Origin: Rhizobium sp. SG_E_25_P2
GTDB lineage: Bacteria > Pseudomonadota > Alphaproteobacteria > Rhizobiales > Rhizobiaceae
Length of the DNA: 64,000 nt
Reading direction: 5' to 3'
Assembly (NCBI RefSeq): GCF_029892285.1
Contig: NZ_JARXVM010000011.1
Span: forward strand, 62,001 to 126,000
Under the pieces are notes generated by a model, which saw nothing but the letters and a program-made list of their open reading frames with translations, made no database searches and was not told where the DNA came from. Below, in pieces: positions 17,902-27,417 of the stretch (position 1 is the stretch's first letter; every line of letters starts with the position of its first letter). The position numbers and the translations under genes are program-made.

Positions 17902-19131
17902 TTAAGCGGCCAGCGCAGCGCTTTCCGTGGCGATGAGTTGGCCCAGCCGCTTGACGCCCTCGTCGATCATCTCGTCGGACGCGCAGGAGAAGGAGAGCCG
18001 GATGGTATTCTCGCCGGAACCATCGGCAAAGAAGGCGCGGCCGGGCACGAAGGCGACGCGCACCGTCTCGATGGCGCGCGCGAGCAGCTTTGCGCCATCC
18101 ATGCCCTTGGGCAACGTTACCCAGACGAACATGCCGCCTTCGGGCCGTGTCCATTCGACGCCCGCCGGCATGAAGGCGTCGAGCGCCGCCAGCATTTTTT
18201 CGCGGCGATGGCCATAGGCCTTGCGAACCTTGGCGATCTGTTCGTCGAACAGGCGTTCGGCCACTTTATGAATAGCCATCTGGTTGATGGTCGAGGAATG
18301 CAGATCGGCGGCCTGCTTGATCAGCACCAGCTTGCGCACGACTTCGGAATTACCGACCACCCAACCGATGCGCAGGCCCGGAGCCAGCGTCTTGGAAAAG
18401 GTGCCGCAATAGAAGGTGCGGGTCTTCTCGATATCGCCGCCATTGCGTTCGAGATCAAGCGCCAGGATCGGCGGGACGCTTTCGCCGGCATAGCGCAGCG
18501 ATTGATAGGCGGCGTCCTCGATCACCGGCACGTCGAGTTTCTCGGCGAGATCCAGCAGCCATTCGCGCTCGGGCCGCGTCATGGTCACACCGGTCGGATT
18601 GTGGAATTCCGGCACGCAATAAGCGAATTTCACCGCGCCGCCCTTTTCCTTCGCGGCGTCGTGATAGGACGAGGGCTCGCGGTTGGAGAGCGGCAGCAGC
18701 TTGTCGTAATTCGGCTCATAAGCGTTGAATGCGCCGAGCGCGCCCATATAAGTGGGCCAGGTCACCAGCGCCGTGTCATCCTTGGACAGGAACAACTTGC
18801 CGAGGTAATCGAGCAATTGCTGCGAGCCCGATGTGATAAAGACATTGTCGGCGCCGCAGATGATGCCGATCTTGCCCATCTCGTTGGCGATCCAGTCGCG
18901 CAGCGGCTTGTAGCCTTCGGACACGGAATATTGCAGCGCCGCGTCGCCCTGGGGGCTGGCCAGCACTTCGGCATAGGCTTCGGCCACTTCAGCCTTTGGA
19001 AACAGGTTTACATCGGGGATGCCGCCGGCGAAGGAGATGATATCAGGCTGCTCCAGAAGTTTGAGCAATTCGCGAATTTCAGACGCCTTCATGCGGCTCG
19101 CGCGCGTGGCGAAAACCTGTTGCCAATCCAT
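17902..19131 (-). CDS. PLP-dependent aminotransferase, class I/II (2-aminoadipate/LysN-like)
   Basis: 409 residues, fold-type I aminotransferase. Features: ISFAGGIPDVNLFP near the N-terminus, GSQQLLDYLGKLF, the EFHNPTGVTM Asn-Pro motif, DDAAYQS-type segment with PLP-binding Asp/Tyr (EDAAYQSLRY), the Schiff-base Lys in CGTFSKTLAPGLRIGW near residue 245, and the substrate-carboxylate Arg in NTIRLSFS near the C-terminus. The overall layout matches the stand-alone relatives of MocR domains (2-aminoadipate transaminase, LysN, ARO8-like); there is no HTH domain. The amino donor cannot be fixed from sequence. It is divergent from the diguanylate cyclase gene with a 240-bp gap in between that shows no further gene. 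Confidence 0.85.
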   Translation of the reverse strand: MDWQQVFATRASRMKASEIRELLKLLEQPDIISFAGGIPDVNLFPKAEVAEAYAEVLASPQGDAALQYSVSEGYKPLRDWIANEMGKIGIICGADNVFITSGSQQLLDYLGKLFLSKDDTALVTWPTYMGALGAFNAYEPNYDKLLPLSNREPSSYHDAAKEKGGAVKFAYCVPEFHNPTGVTMTRPEREWLLDLAEKLDVPVIEDAAYQSLRYAGESVPPILALDLERNGGDIEKTRTFYCGTFSKTLAPGLRIGWVVGNSEVVRKLVLIKQAADLHSSTINQMAIHKVAERLFDEQIAKVRKAYGHRREKMLAALDAFMPAGVEWTRPEGGMFVWVTLPKGMDGAKLLARAIETVRVAFVPGRAFFADGSGENTIRLSFSCASDEMIDEGVKRLGQLIATESAALAA

Positions 19132-19371
19132 GGATTCGTTTCCTCTCGATATTATCCCTGCAGAAGATCATGAGAGCGACAATAAGTCAACAATGCTGAC
19201 CTAATTTTCGGAGCATGTTCGCTTGCGACGCCGCCTGTCGCGTCGGCGCTGGACTACGCAATTTCCCAGTATTTTTACCAGTAATTTCACGTCGTTCGCT
19301 GCGTTGCGGTAGAGGTTTTTTATACAAGATGAAATACATGTCGGGGGCGAGGTTCCGATTTCGAGGATAAC

Positions 19372-20562
19372 GTGCGCCGGCTCCGACTTCTCACCCACAT
19401 CATGATCGGACTGGACCGAGGCACGCCGGATATCCACTGGCGCCAACTTGGCGAGCTCTTTCGCATCACGCCGCATCTTCTCGCCGCTCTGGGCATCGGG
19501 CTGGCGGCCGTGGAGCCATGGCTCCATGGGCAAATCGGCGCTGTGTATATGGCGCTCGGTCTGATCGCATCCCAGCTTACGATGCGCATCGCCGGGCAGG
19601 CAGCCTTCCGGCGCAGAAAGGATGCGTCGCTGACGAAATGGACCCGCATCTTCGCCGTCGTCTCGGCCGCGTCAGGGCTGTTTTGGGGGCTGGCGCTTGC
19701 CTCGCTCTATCTCGGTGGAAATAGCGACAGCCAATTGATTGTCCTGGCGGTTGGTTGCGGCATCATCCAGTCCGCCGCCGCCCGTGCGTTCATGTCGCCA
19801 GCGCCGATGCTCATCAACATCGCGCTTGTCATGAGCACGGTGTCGACGGCCGCGGCGTTGGAGGGGCAATGGATGATGGCGCCGATCTGCGCTGTCTATT
19901 TTCTGTTCCAACTCACCTATCTCGCACGCCTGAGCAACCTATACCTCAACGAGATTCAGGCCGGATGCGAACGTGAAATCGCGTTGGAGCAGTTGGCGGA
20001 CGCCAACAAACGCCTGAAGCAAGCCAATGAGCAACTCGCGCGCCATGCATTGACCGATGGCTTGACCGGCATCGCCAATCGTCGCAGTTTCGACGCCGTC
20101 TTGAACGCGGCGTTCGACGATGCCGGCAAAGCAGAGCCGCTGTCGCTGATCCTGCTCGACATCGATCATTTCAAGGCCTTCAACGACACACACGGCCACC
20201 AGGCCGGCGACGACTGCCTCAGGCTGGTGGCGCGTGTCATCACGGATGCATTGGCCGACAGCCGCTATCGCGCCGCCCGTTACGGCGGCGAGGAATTCGC
20301 GCTGGTCCTACCCGGCGCAGATTCCTTCGAGGCGGCGCGTTTCGCCGAAACACTCCGCAGCGTTATCGAGAGCGTGGATACCTCTGATCTCGCAGGCGCG
20401 CCGCAATCGATTTCCGCGAGCCTCGGCGCCGCCACCCGCACCCGCGCCGACCAGACGCCCGCCGATCTCGTGGCACGCGCCGACCGGGCGCTCTATCGCG
20501 CCAAGCAAAAGGGCCGCAACCGCGTGGCGGTGGATGGCGAAGGCGACAGCGCCTCGGCCTGA
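19372..20562 (+). CDS. Membrane-bound GGDEF diguanylate cyclase
   Basis: 396 residues from a GTG preceded by GAGGATAAC (ATG 19402 is the alternative). Residues about 30-185 form five or six hydrophobic segments of an integral membrane sensor. A short coiled coil (ALEQLADANKRLKQANEQL) links to a GGDEF domain (about 225-385) with LTDGLTGIANRRSF, the metal-binding DIDHFKAFND, and an intact RYGGEEFALVLPG active site. The RxxD feedback site is not at its usual position, so product inhibition may be missing. No EAL domain follows, so it should be a dedicated c-di-GMP synthase. It converges on ilvC with a shared terminator. Confidence 0.92.
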   Translation: MRRLRLLTHIMIGLDRGTPDIHWRQLGELFRITPHLLAALGIGLAAVEPWLHGQIGAVYMALGLIASQLTMRIAGQAAFRRRKDASLTKWTRIFAVVSAASGLFWGLALASLYLGGNSDSQLIVLAVGCGIIQSAAARAFMSPAPMLINIALVMSTVSTAAALEGQWMMAPICAVYFLFQLTYLARLSNLYLNEIQAGCEREIALEQLADANKRLKQANEQLARHALTDGLTGIANRRSFDAVLNAAFDDAGKAEPLSLILLDIDHFKAFNDTHGHQAGDDCLRLVARVITDALADSRYRAARYGGEEFALVLPGADSFEAARFAETLRSVIESVDTSDLAGAPQSISASLGAATRTRADQTPADLVARADRALYRAKQKGRNRVAVDGEGDSASA

Positions 20563-20583
20563 TCGTCAGTTGCGGCCACGAAA

Positions 20584-20605
20584 AAACCGGGGTCGCCCCC
20601 GGTTT
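20584..20605. terminator. Bidirectional intrinsic terminator between dgc and ilvC
   Basis: Stem AAACCGGGG (20584-20592) / CCCCGGTTT (20597-20605), loop TCGC. Six A residues on the left become a U-tract for ilvC transcripts on the minus strand; the right side is followed by a T-rich stretch. Confidence 0.8.
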
Positions 20606-20680
20606 CTCAAATTTTCGTCATTCGACTGGACAAGCCTGTATTGGCTGCGAGCCCGGTCAATGCGCTTTGTCTTGCCGCTG

Positions 20681-21745
<1,065 letters not shown>

Positions 21746-22393
21746 TTAGCCCGCCATCCCCTTATCGGTTCCGTAAAGGCGAAGGAAGGCGGCAACCGCC
21801 CTCTTCGCCCGCGAACCAAACTCTTTTTTCGCCGCCGACATGTCCTCGCCGAGCAGCAGCCGAACATGCCAGTCCTTGACGATCAATCCGTAGAGAACCT
21901 CATAGGCTTCCGTGACGTCGTCGAACTCGATGAGACGCGCGCGCTTGGCGGCGATCAGCAGAGTCGCCGCGCGGCGGCCGATCTGCTTGCGGCCTCGTTC
22001 AAGCAGCATCTCGCCGAGCTGCGAGCCATCGCGGCTGGCCTGGCCGATGGCGAGCCGATTGAGCGCCAGCGACACATCGCCCGAGAGCACGTCAAGCAGC
22101 GCGATGGCGAAGTCGTCGAGCATCTTCTCAAGGCTGTCGCGGGTCAGCGCGCCGGCATTGGCCTCGCCGGTTTTCACCTTGGAGGCCTGATAGGCGATCA
22201 TCGCCTCCATCAGCCCGTCGCGATCGCCGAACCACTTGTAGAGGCTTTCCTTGGAGCAATTGGCGGCGCGCGCCACGCCCGCCGTCGTCAACGCTTTTTC
22301 GCCGCCCGACACGAGCAGGCGCAACGCCTCCTCCAGCACGGCGTTCTGCCGTGGCGAAAACTGATCCGGATTGGTCTCTGCCGTGGTCAACAT
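21746..22393 (-). CDS. TetR-family regulator upstream of ilvC
   Basis: 215 residues. The HTH lies near residues 30-62 (ALTTAGVARAANCSKESLYKWFGDRDGLMEAM), with the SLYKWFGDRDGL ending typical of TetR/AcrR proteins. The C-terminal ligand domain is family-specific and gives no ligand clue. It is on the same strand as ilvC and only 45 bp upstream, and a perfect 14-bp palindrome sits 26 bp before its start, so autoregulation with spill-over onto ilvC is plausible. Whether it senses a branched-chain metabolite is unknown. Confidence 0.88.
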   Translation of the reverse strand: MLTTAETNPDQFSPRQNAVLEEALRLLVSGGEKALTTAGVARAANCSKESLYKWFGDRDGLMEAMIAYQASKVKTGEANAGALTRDSLEKMLDDFAIALLDVLSGDVSLALNRLAIGQASRDGSQLGEMLLERGRKQIGRRAATLLIAAKRARLIEFDDVTEAYEVLYGLIVKDWHVRLLLGEDMSAAKKEFGSRAKRAVAAFLRLYGTDKGMAG

Positions 22394-22418
22394 CGCTCCA
22401 CCTCAATGTTGCAGTGCG

Positions 22419-22432
22419 GTACCGTACGGTAC
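22419..22432. promoter_or_regulatory. Palindromic TetR-type operator
   Basis: Perfect 14-bp palindrome GTACCGTACGGTAC, 26 bp upstream of the TetR start codon. Position and symmetry fit an autoregulatory operator. Confidence 0.65.
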
Positions 22433-22552
22433 GGTTCGCGGTGTTTATGCAGCGGATTGGGGGTGAGGTCAAGGGGAAAGATGAACGCTTCATTATCGTA
22501 GACGCCTGTCCCATCAGATGGTACATTCAACCACGAAGGCGATGGGCGCACG

Positions 22553-22849
22553 ATGATCGAAAGCTTCCGCGATGGTTGGCTTGGAGAGTTCTTCGAGGCT
22601 AACAAGCCGAGCAAACGAATTCCGGCCGACATCTCGGATCGATTGTTTCGCAAGCTGCAGATGATCGATGACGCGACCTGTGACGCAGACTTGCGAGCGC
22701 CGCCGAGCAATCATTTCGAAAAGCTCGTCGGTTCCCTGTCCGTCTTCCACTCGATCAGGGTCAACAAGCAATGGCGGCTGGTCTTTCGATGGGATCCATC
22801 CCGAGGCGTCGCCTCATCGATTTATCTCGACAATCACGATTACAGGTGA
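22553..22849 (+). CDS. higB: HigB-like RelE-superfamily toxin
   Basis: 98 residues. The sequence matches HigB-type ribosome-dependent mRNA interferases: IESFRDGWLGEFFE at the N-terminus, IPADISDRLFRKLQMID, PPSNHFEKLVGSL, and the conserved core SIRVNKQWRLVFRWD followed by the C-terminal YLDNHDYR. The His, Arg and Tyr residues expected at the active site are present, so the toxin is probably intact. HigBA order (toxin first) is typical of the family. The antitoxin gene starts 5 bp after the stop codon. The HigA protein and complex usually repress the shared promoter in the 120-bp gap upstream. Confidence 0.9.
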   Translation: MIESFRDGWLGEFFEANKPSKRIPADISDRLFRKLQMIDDATCDADLRAPPSNHFEKLVGSLSVFHSIRVNKQWRLVFRWDPSRGVASSIYLDNHDYR

Positions 22850-22854
22850 ATTCC

Positions 22855-23163
22855 ATGCAAACCACCCTTCGTAAACCCGTCTCGGTCGGCGAAATGCTCG
22901 TCAAGGAATTCATGCAGCCGCTCGACCTGACCCAGACCGCGCTCGCCGCCGCGATGGGCGTTCCGCGCAAACATGTCAATGAACTCTGCCATGACAAACG
23001 GGCGGTGACCGCGGCGACGGCGCTGATCCTCGCCCGCGTCTTTGGTAACAGCCCCGATTTCTGGCTGAACACGCAACGCCGCACGGATATCTGGCTGGTG
23101 ATGAACACGCCCCGGGAAAGAGAGCGCGTAGAACGCGCCAAGCCGATCGATCAGGCGGCATGA
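22855..23163 (+). CDS. higA: HigA-like antitoxin (XRE HTH)
   Basis: 102 residues from ATG 22855, 5 bp behind higB. The motif PVSVGEMLVKEFMQPLDLTQ, then AAMGVPRKHVNELCHDKRAVT (recognition helix), then ALILARVFGNSPDFWLN, is the standard HigA/VapI layout. It neutralises HigB and binds operator DNA as a dimer. The C-terminus is short and Arg/Glu-rich. The pair lies between the TetR regulator and a secreted-protein gene and shows no mobile-element signals around it. Confidence 0.92.
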   Translation: MQTTLRKPVSVGEMLVKEFMQPLDLTQTALAAAMGVPRKHVNELCHDKRAVTAATALILARVFGNSPDFWLNTQRRTDIWLVMNTPRERERVERAKPIDQAA

Positions 23164-23262
23164 GCGGAACCGCAGGAAAGGCGCGATACCAACCCAAATA
23201 TCTTCAGCGCTCTCTCCGCGCCCAAGCGCTACTCTTCGGACATTCCCAGACCGGAGCGCCCC

Positions 23263-23955
23263 ATGCAAAAACACCCTGCCCTGCTTGTCCCTCTGCTTTT
23301 CGCGATGACCGCGCCGCTGCATGCGGAAGATCGAGCCGCTTCCGGCTTGTTCGACCAGCGCTATTGCGAGATCCTCACGGTGGAGCGCCAGCGGCTCAAG
23401 CTTCACGTTACCGTCTACAACACGCTCGGCTACAACACCTGCCCTGAAGACGCTTGGCGCAAACTCAATGCCCATGTGCTCGCGCGCGAGCTCGATGTCG
23501 AAGCGACGCAACTCAACGGTCCGCGTCACTGGCTGATGGACGGGATTATCGGCAAGGGCGCGACCGCAGCAGGCGAGGTGAAAACCTTCGGCGGCATCGA
23601 AATGGCGGCGCGCGCCGAGATCACCATGCCGCTGCTCAGTGCGCCGATCGGAAAGACCTATTACCAGCCGACCGAGGTCAACCGGGAGACCGTCTGGCTG
23701 TTTGCCGCCGGCAAGCCGGTGTTCGAACTCACCGATCCGCAAGGCCAAGTCTATATGATGCAATCCTATGCGCAGATCGTCGATCCCAAACTCGCGCTGG
23801 CCGACCTTCCCCGCCTCGGCGCCCGGCTGAAGCTGCCGAAAGGCTGGACCTATTCCTCCCGCGTGCTCACCGAGGATTACAAGTTGGAGGCCAAGGGCGT
23901 GGCGCATGTGCTTCAGGACGAGTTCCAGAACACCTATCAACGCCGCGCTCCCTGA
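23263..23955 (+). CDS. Secreted protein of unknown function
   Basis: 230 residues with a signal peptide (MQKHPALLVPLLFAMTAPLHA) cleaved near ALHAED. The mature part begins SGLFDQRYCEILTVERQRLKLHVTVYNTLG and carries two Cys residues early (YCEIL, NTCPED) that could form one disulfide. I recognise the general type (periplasmic proteins described only as hypothetical in rhizobia) but no functional domain. It converges on the LysR gene with only 3 bp between stops. No operon partner is evident. Confidence 0.75.
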   Translation: MQKHPALLVPLLFAMTAPLHAEDRAASGLFDQRYCEILTVERQRLKLHVTVYNTLGYNTCPEDAWRKLNAHVLARELDVEATQLNGPRHWLMDGIIGKGATAAGEVKTFGGIEMAARAEITMPLLSAPIGKTYYQPTEVNRETVWLFAAGKPVFELTDPQGQVYMMQSYAQIVDPKLALADLPRLGARLKLPKGWTYSSRVLTEDYKLEAKGVAHVLQDEFQNTYQRRAP

Positions 23956-23958
23956 CGG

Positions 23959-24855
23959 TCAGCCCGGCCAGCGCTTGATGAAATCCACGAAAGCACGGAG
24001 CGGCGACGGCATGTGGCGACGGCTGGGATAGTAAACATAGGGCCCGGAAAACGGCTGCTGCCAGTCTTTCAGCAGCTCCACCAGAGCGCCGCTCTCGACA
24101 TGGGGCCGACTGACATCTTCAAATGTGGCCAATACGCCAAGCCCGGCCAGCGCGGCCGATAGTTCGATGTCGATGAGATTGGCGACCAGCGGACCATCGG
24201 GGGCGATGCGAACGATCTCGCCATCTTTCTCGAATTCCATCGCTGACATCCGTCCGCTATCAAAGCGATGGCGGATGAAAGCGTGCTTGAGAAGATCGCG
24301 CGGATGCTCCGGAACACCCTGTCGAGCCAGATAGTCCGGCGAGGCGACGGCGGCGAAGCGTTGCATGCGTGGCCCGATCGGCACGGCGATCATGTCCTGC
24401 TCGAGGCTCTCGTCATAGCGGATGCCGGCGTCGAAGCCCTGGGCGAAGACATCGATGAACGTATCGCTGGCCTGCACTTCCAATGTCACCGCCGGATACT
24501 CCCGAAGAAAAGCGATGGCGATCGGCGGCAGGATCTGCCGGGCGATGAAGGACGGCACATTCAGCCGCAACCGGCCGGCAGGACGATCGGATGTTTCCGC
24601 CACCTGTTCAAGCGCGGTCGAAATCTCCGAGATCAGCGGCCGGACTCTTTCCAGAAGCCGCTCTCCCTCTTCAGTCGGCGTCACGCTGCGGGTGGTGCGG
24701 TTCAATAGTCGCGTTTCCAGCCGCGCCTCCAGCCGCCGCACCGCTTCGCTAAGCGCGGAAGCCGAGACGCCGCGCAACGATGCAGCGCGCCGGAAGTTAC
24801 GGCATTCGGCAACGGCGGCGAAGGCTTCGAGATCGGCGAGCGGCAACTGGTTCAT
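23959..24855 (-). CDS. LysR-family transcriptional regulator
   Basis: 298 residues with the LysR N-terminal HTH (DLEAFAAVAECRNFRRAASLRGVSASALSEAVRRLEARL, then LLNRTTRSVTPTEEG) and a C-terminal periplasmic-binding-like effector domain (AGRLRLNVPSFIARQILPP, GFDAGIRYDESLEQDMIAVPIG). It belongs to the CrgA/YafC-like group often paired divergently with oxidoreductases, here an aldo/keto reductase 118 bp away. It most likely controls that neighbour and itself; the inducer is unknown. Confidence 0.92.
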   Translation of the reverse strand: MNQLPLADLEAFAAVAECRNFRRAASLRGVSASALSEAVRRLEARLETRLLNRTTRSVTPTEEGERLLERVRPLISEISTALEQVAETSDRPAGRLRLNVPSFIARQILPPIAIAFLREYPAVTLEVQASDTFIDVFAQGFDAGIRYDESLEQDMIAVPIGPRMQRFAAVASPDYLARQGVPEHPRDLLKHAFIRHRFDSGRMSAMEFEKDGEIVRIAPDGPLVANLIDIELSAALAGLGVLATFEDVSRPHVESGALVELLKDWQQPFSGPYVYYPSRRHMPSPLRAFVDFIKRWPG

Positions 24856-24858
24856 TGT

Positions 24859-24884
24859 ATGAAATTCCGCACAGGTCGTTTCAT
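24859..24884. promoter_or_regulatory. Inverted repeat in the LysR/aldo-keto reductase intergenic region
   Basis: ATGAAA-N14-TTTCAT, directly between the divergent genes. It is a candidate LysR binding site but short and weakly constrained. The first half lies against the LysR start codon. Confidence 0.4.
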
Positions 24885-24972
24885 CTGGATCAGATTATCG
24901 CACAGACTGATACGCGGTAAAAGACCGTCATTCCCGACCCACGAGACGGGACGAACGCCAAGGAGACAGATC

Positions 24973-25971
24973 ATGAAGACCACCACACTCGGAAAAACCG
25001 GCCCGCAGACTTCGGTCGTCGGCCTCGGCTGCATGGGCATGTCGGGCATGTATGGCCCGTCCGACCGGGCGGAATCCATCGCCACCATCCACGCCGCCTT
25101 CGATGCCGGCGTGACGCTGCTCGACACCGGCGATTTCTACGGCATGGGCCATAACGAAATGCTGATCGGCGAAGCGATCAAGGGCCGCCCGCGCGACTCC
25201 TTCCTGCTCAGCGTCAAGTTCGGCGCGCTTCGCGCCCCCAATGGCGGCTGGCTCGGTTACGACGCCCGGCCGGCGGCGGTGAAGACGGCGCTCGCCTATA
25301 CGCTGCAGCGGCTCGGCGTCGACTATATCGACGTCCACCGTCCCTCGCGCCTCGATCCCAATGTGCCGATCGAGGACACGATCGGCGCGATCGCCGACAT
25401 GGTCAAGGAAGGCTATGTCCGCAATATCGGTCTGTCGGAAGTCGGCTCGGACACCATCCGCCGCGCCGCAAGCGTGCATCCGATCAGCGATCTGCAGATC
25501 GAATATTCGCTGATGTCGCGCGGCATCGAAGCTGAAATCCTGCCAACTGTGCGCGAACTGGGCATCTCGGTCACCGCCTATGGCGTGCTGTCGCGCGGCC
25601 TGCTCAGCGGGGCTTTCAACCCAAGCGTCATTGCCGCGAGTGATTTCCGCGCCCATAGCCCGCGTTTCCAGGGCGAAAACGCCGAACGCAATCAGGCGCT
25701 GGCGAAAGCGCTGCAGGAAGTGGCCGAAGCGCGGGGCATGAGCGCTTCGCAGGCCGCCATCGCCTGGGTCGTCGCCCAGGGACAAGACATCGTCCCGCTG
25801 ATCGGCGCCCGCAAGCGCAGCCAACTGTCGGAATCGCTCGGCGCGCTGGAAAAAACGCTCACGGCTGATGATATCGCCCATATCCAGGCGGCGGTTCCCA
25901 CCGACGCCGTGGCCGGCACGCGCTATGCCGAGCAGATGATGTCGCATCTCGACAGCGAAAAGCGCGGCTGA
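24973..25971 (+). CDS. Aldo/keto reductase
   Basis: 332 residues, (beta/alpha)8 NADPH-dependent oxidoreductase. The start is fixed by AGGAGACAG. Landmarks: VVGLGCMGMSGMYG, LLDTGDFYG with the catalytic Asp and Tyr, SVKFGALR with the Lys, DPNVPIEDTIGAIADMV, IGLSEVGSDTIRRA and QIEYSLMSRG. The position that normally holds the catalytic His before RVDPNVPIED reads Ser here (RPSRLDPNVPIED). This resembles a recognised subgroup with RPAR in that place, so it is likely a family trait rather than a defect. The substrate is unknown; reduction of a carbonyl compound is the default expectation. Probably controlled by the divergent LysR protein. Confidence 0.92.
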   Translation: MKTTTLGKTGPQTSVVGLGCMGMSGMYGPSDRAESIATIHAAFDAGVTLLDTGDFYGMGHNEMLIGEAIKGRPRDSFLLSVKFGALRAPNGGWLGYDARPAAVKTALAYTLQRLGVDYIDVHRPSRLDPNVPIEDTIGAIADMVKEGYVRNIGLSEVGSDTIRRAASVHPISDLQIEYSLMSRGIEAEILPTVRELGISVTAYGVLSRGLLSGAFNPSVIAASDFRAHSPRFQGENAERNQALAKALQEVAEARGMSASQAAIAWVVAQGQDIVPLIGARKRSQLSESLGALEKTLTADDIAHIQAAVPTDAVAGTRYAEQMMSHLDSEKRG

Positions 25972-25983
25972 ACGCGCAACGTC

Positions 25984-26015
25984 AGCCATGTCCCGGCAAA
26001 AGCCGGGGCATGGCT
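25984..26015. terminator. Strong bidirectional stem-loop between convergent genes
   Basis: AGCCATG-T-CCCGGC / GCCGGG-G-CATGGCT with loop AAAA: 14 pairs including one T-G. It sits exactly between the aldo/keto reductase and Lrp genes and touches the Lrp stop codon. No long U-tract. Confidence 0.6.
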
Positions 26016-26478
26016 ACACCGCATGCGTCACCGGCAGCGCCCCGCTTTGTTTCAGCGCCTCCATCGAGATCGAGGCGGACATGTCAAACAGCTCCACCTG
26101 TCGGATGATCTGCTTGTAGATCACGTCATAATATTCCACCGACGGCAGCGCAATCTTGAGGATGTAATCGTAGTTGCCGGTGAGCCGATGCGCCTCGACG
26201 ATTTCCGGAATACGCGCGATCGCCTTGTGAAACGCCTCGACCCAGTCATCGGAATGCCGGGATGTTTTGATCAGCGCGAAGACCGTGGTCGGCAGGCCGA
26301 TCTTTCTCGGATCGAGCGCCGCCCGTCGGCCGAGAATATAGCCCTCCGTCTCAAGCCGCTGTATGCGCCGCGAACAGGCCGACACCGATAGCGCGACGCG
26401 CTCGGCAAGCTCCGCCACCGGCAGGCCGGCGTCCGCCTGCATCAGATCCAGAATTTTGCGATCACGATCGTCCAGCAT
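26014..26478 (-). CDS. Lrp/AsnC-family regulator
   Basis: 154 residues: N-terminal HTH ([47 protein letters not shown]) followed by a RAM effector domain ([49 protein letters not shown]). Lrp/AsnC proteins usually sense amino acids and often control a divergent amino-acid gene. Here the divergent partner is an aspartate/glutamate-type racemase, which makes an amino-acid effector likely. The shared 147-bp intergenic region is AT-rich, as is usual for Lrp targets. Confidence 0.93.
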   Translation of the reverse strand: MLDDRDRKILDLMQADAGLPVAELAERVALSVSACSRRIQRLETEGYILGRRAALDPRKIGLPTTVFALIKTSRHSDDWVEAFHKAIARIPEIVEAHRLTGNYDYILKIALPSVEYYDVIYKQIIRQVELFDMSASISMEALKQSGALPVTHAV

Positions 26479-26625
26479 CGCATTTTTCGCGCAATTTTTA
26501 GCGCGCCTTTCTCATAATATGTGCAAATTGTCAGCGTCATTCTATTCAAATACGATCAATATCGCAAACAATCACCGCCTTGGGCGCGCTATTTTAATGC
26601 CGGAACATTTTTATGGGGACATGAT

Positions 26626-27336
26626 ATGAAAACCATCGGCCTGATCGGCGGCATGAGCTGGGAAAGCACCGCTGTCTATTACGCAAATCTCAACCGCATG
26701 GCGCGCGCCGCCTATGGCGGACTGGCATCCGCGGATATTCTCCTGCGCTCGGTGAATTTCGACGAAATCGTCGCGCTGCAGAAGGCCGGTCGCTGGGACC
26801 GCGCGGCAGCCGTTCTCGCCGACGCTGCAGCAAAGCTGGAAAAGGCCGGCGCCGATTGCGTGCTGATCTGCACCAACACCATGCACAAGGTGGCCGACGA
26901 GGTCGAGGCGGCGCTTTCGGTTCCACTCCTCCACATCATCGACGAGACAGCGCTGGCGCTGAAGGCGGCGGGCAAGCGCAAGCCGCTGCTGCTGGCGACA
27001 CGCTACACGATGGAGGACGGCTTCTATCATCGCCGTTTCGCGACGCATGGGCTTGAAATCGCCACGCCTGATGAGGCCGGCCGCGCCCGCGCCCATGCGA
27101 TCATTTTCGACGAACTCTGCGCCGGACATGTGCTGGATGGCTCCCGCGCCGATCTCACCGCGCTCATCGAGACGGCGAAAGACCAGGGCTGCGACAGCGT
27201 CATCCTCGGCTGCACCGAAATCTGCCTCAGCCTCGACCCGAACAAGACGCCGCTTCCGGGCTTCGATTCCACCGCCATTCACTGCCGCGCCGCCGCCCGC
27301 TTCGCTTTTCCGAACGAATTGCGCCTCAGCGCTTAA
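26626..27336 (+). CDS. Aspartate/glutamate racemase family protein
   Basis: 236 residues from ATG 26626. N-terminus KTIGLIGGMSWESTAVYY is diagnostic of the YgeA-type aspartate/glutamate racemase group. The two catalytic cysteines are in ADCVLICTNTMHKVAD (about residue 83) and SVILGCTEICLSL (about residue 197). The enzyme is PLP-independent and cytosolic; it would interconvert L and D forms of an amino acid, possibly broad-specificity as in YgeA. Divergent from an Lrp/AsnC regulator. Confidence 0.92.
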   Translation: MKTIGLIGGMSWESTAVYYANLNRMARAAYGGLASADILLRSVNFDEIVALQKAGRWDRAAAVLADAAAKLEKAGADCVLICTNTMHKVADEVEAALSVPLLHIIDETALALKAAGKRKPLLLATRYTMEDGFYHRRFATHGLEIATPDEAGRARAHAIIFDELCAGHVLDGSRADLTALIETAKDQGCDSVILGCTEICLSLDPNKTPLPGFDSTAIHCRAAARFAFPNELRLSA

Positions 27337-27363
27337 CGAATAGCAAGAAATCGCGCTTGATTT

Positions 27364-27404
27364 GGAAATGATCATTCCCTATTAAATGGGAAACGATCAT
27401 TTCC
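27364..27404. promoter_or_regulatory. Double palindromic operator before the TetR-MFS operon
   Basis: Two 16-bp boxes, GGAAATGATCATTCCC (27364-27379) and GGAAACGATCATTTCC (27389-27404), each one base from the perfect palindrome GGAAATGATCATTTCC. They flank the AT-rich TATTAAAT (27380-27387), which may be the -10 element. Centres are 25 bp apart, about 2.4 helical turns. Confidence 0.75.
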
Positions 27405-27417
27405 GAAAGGCGCGATC

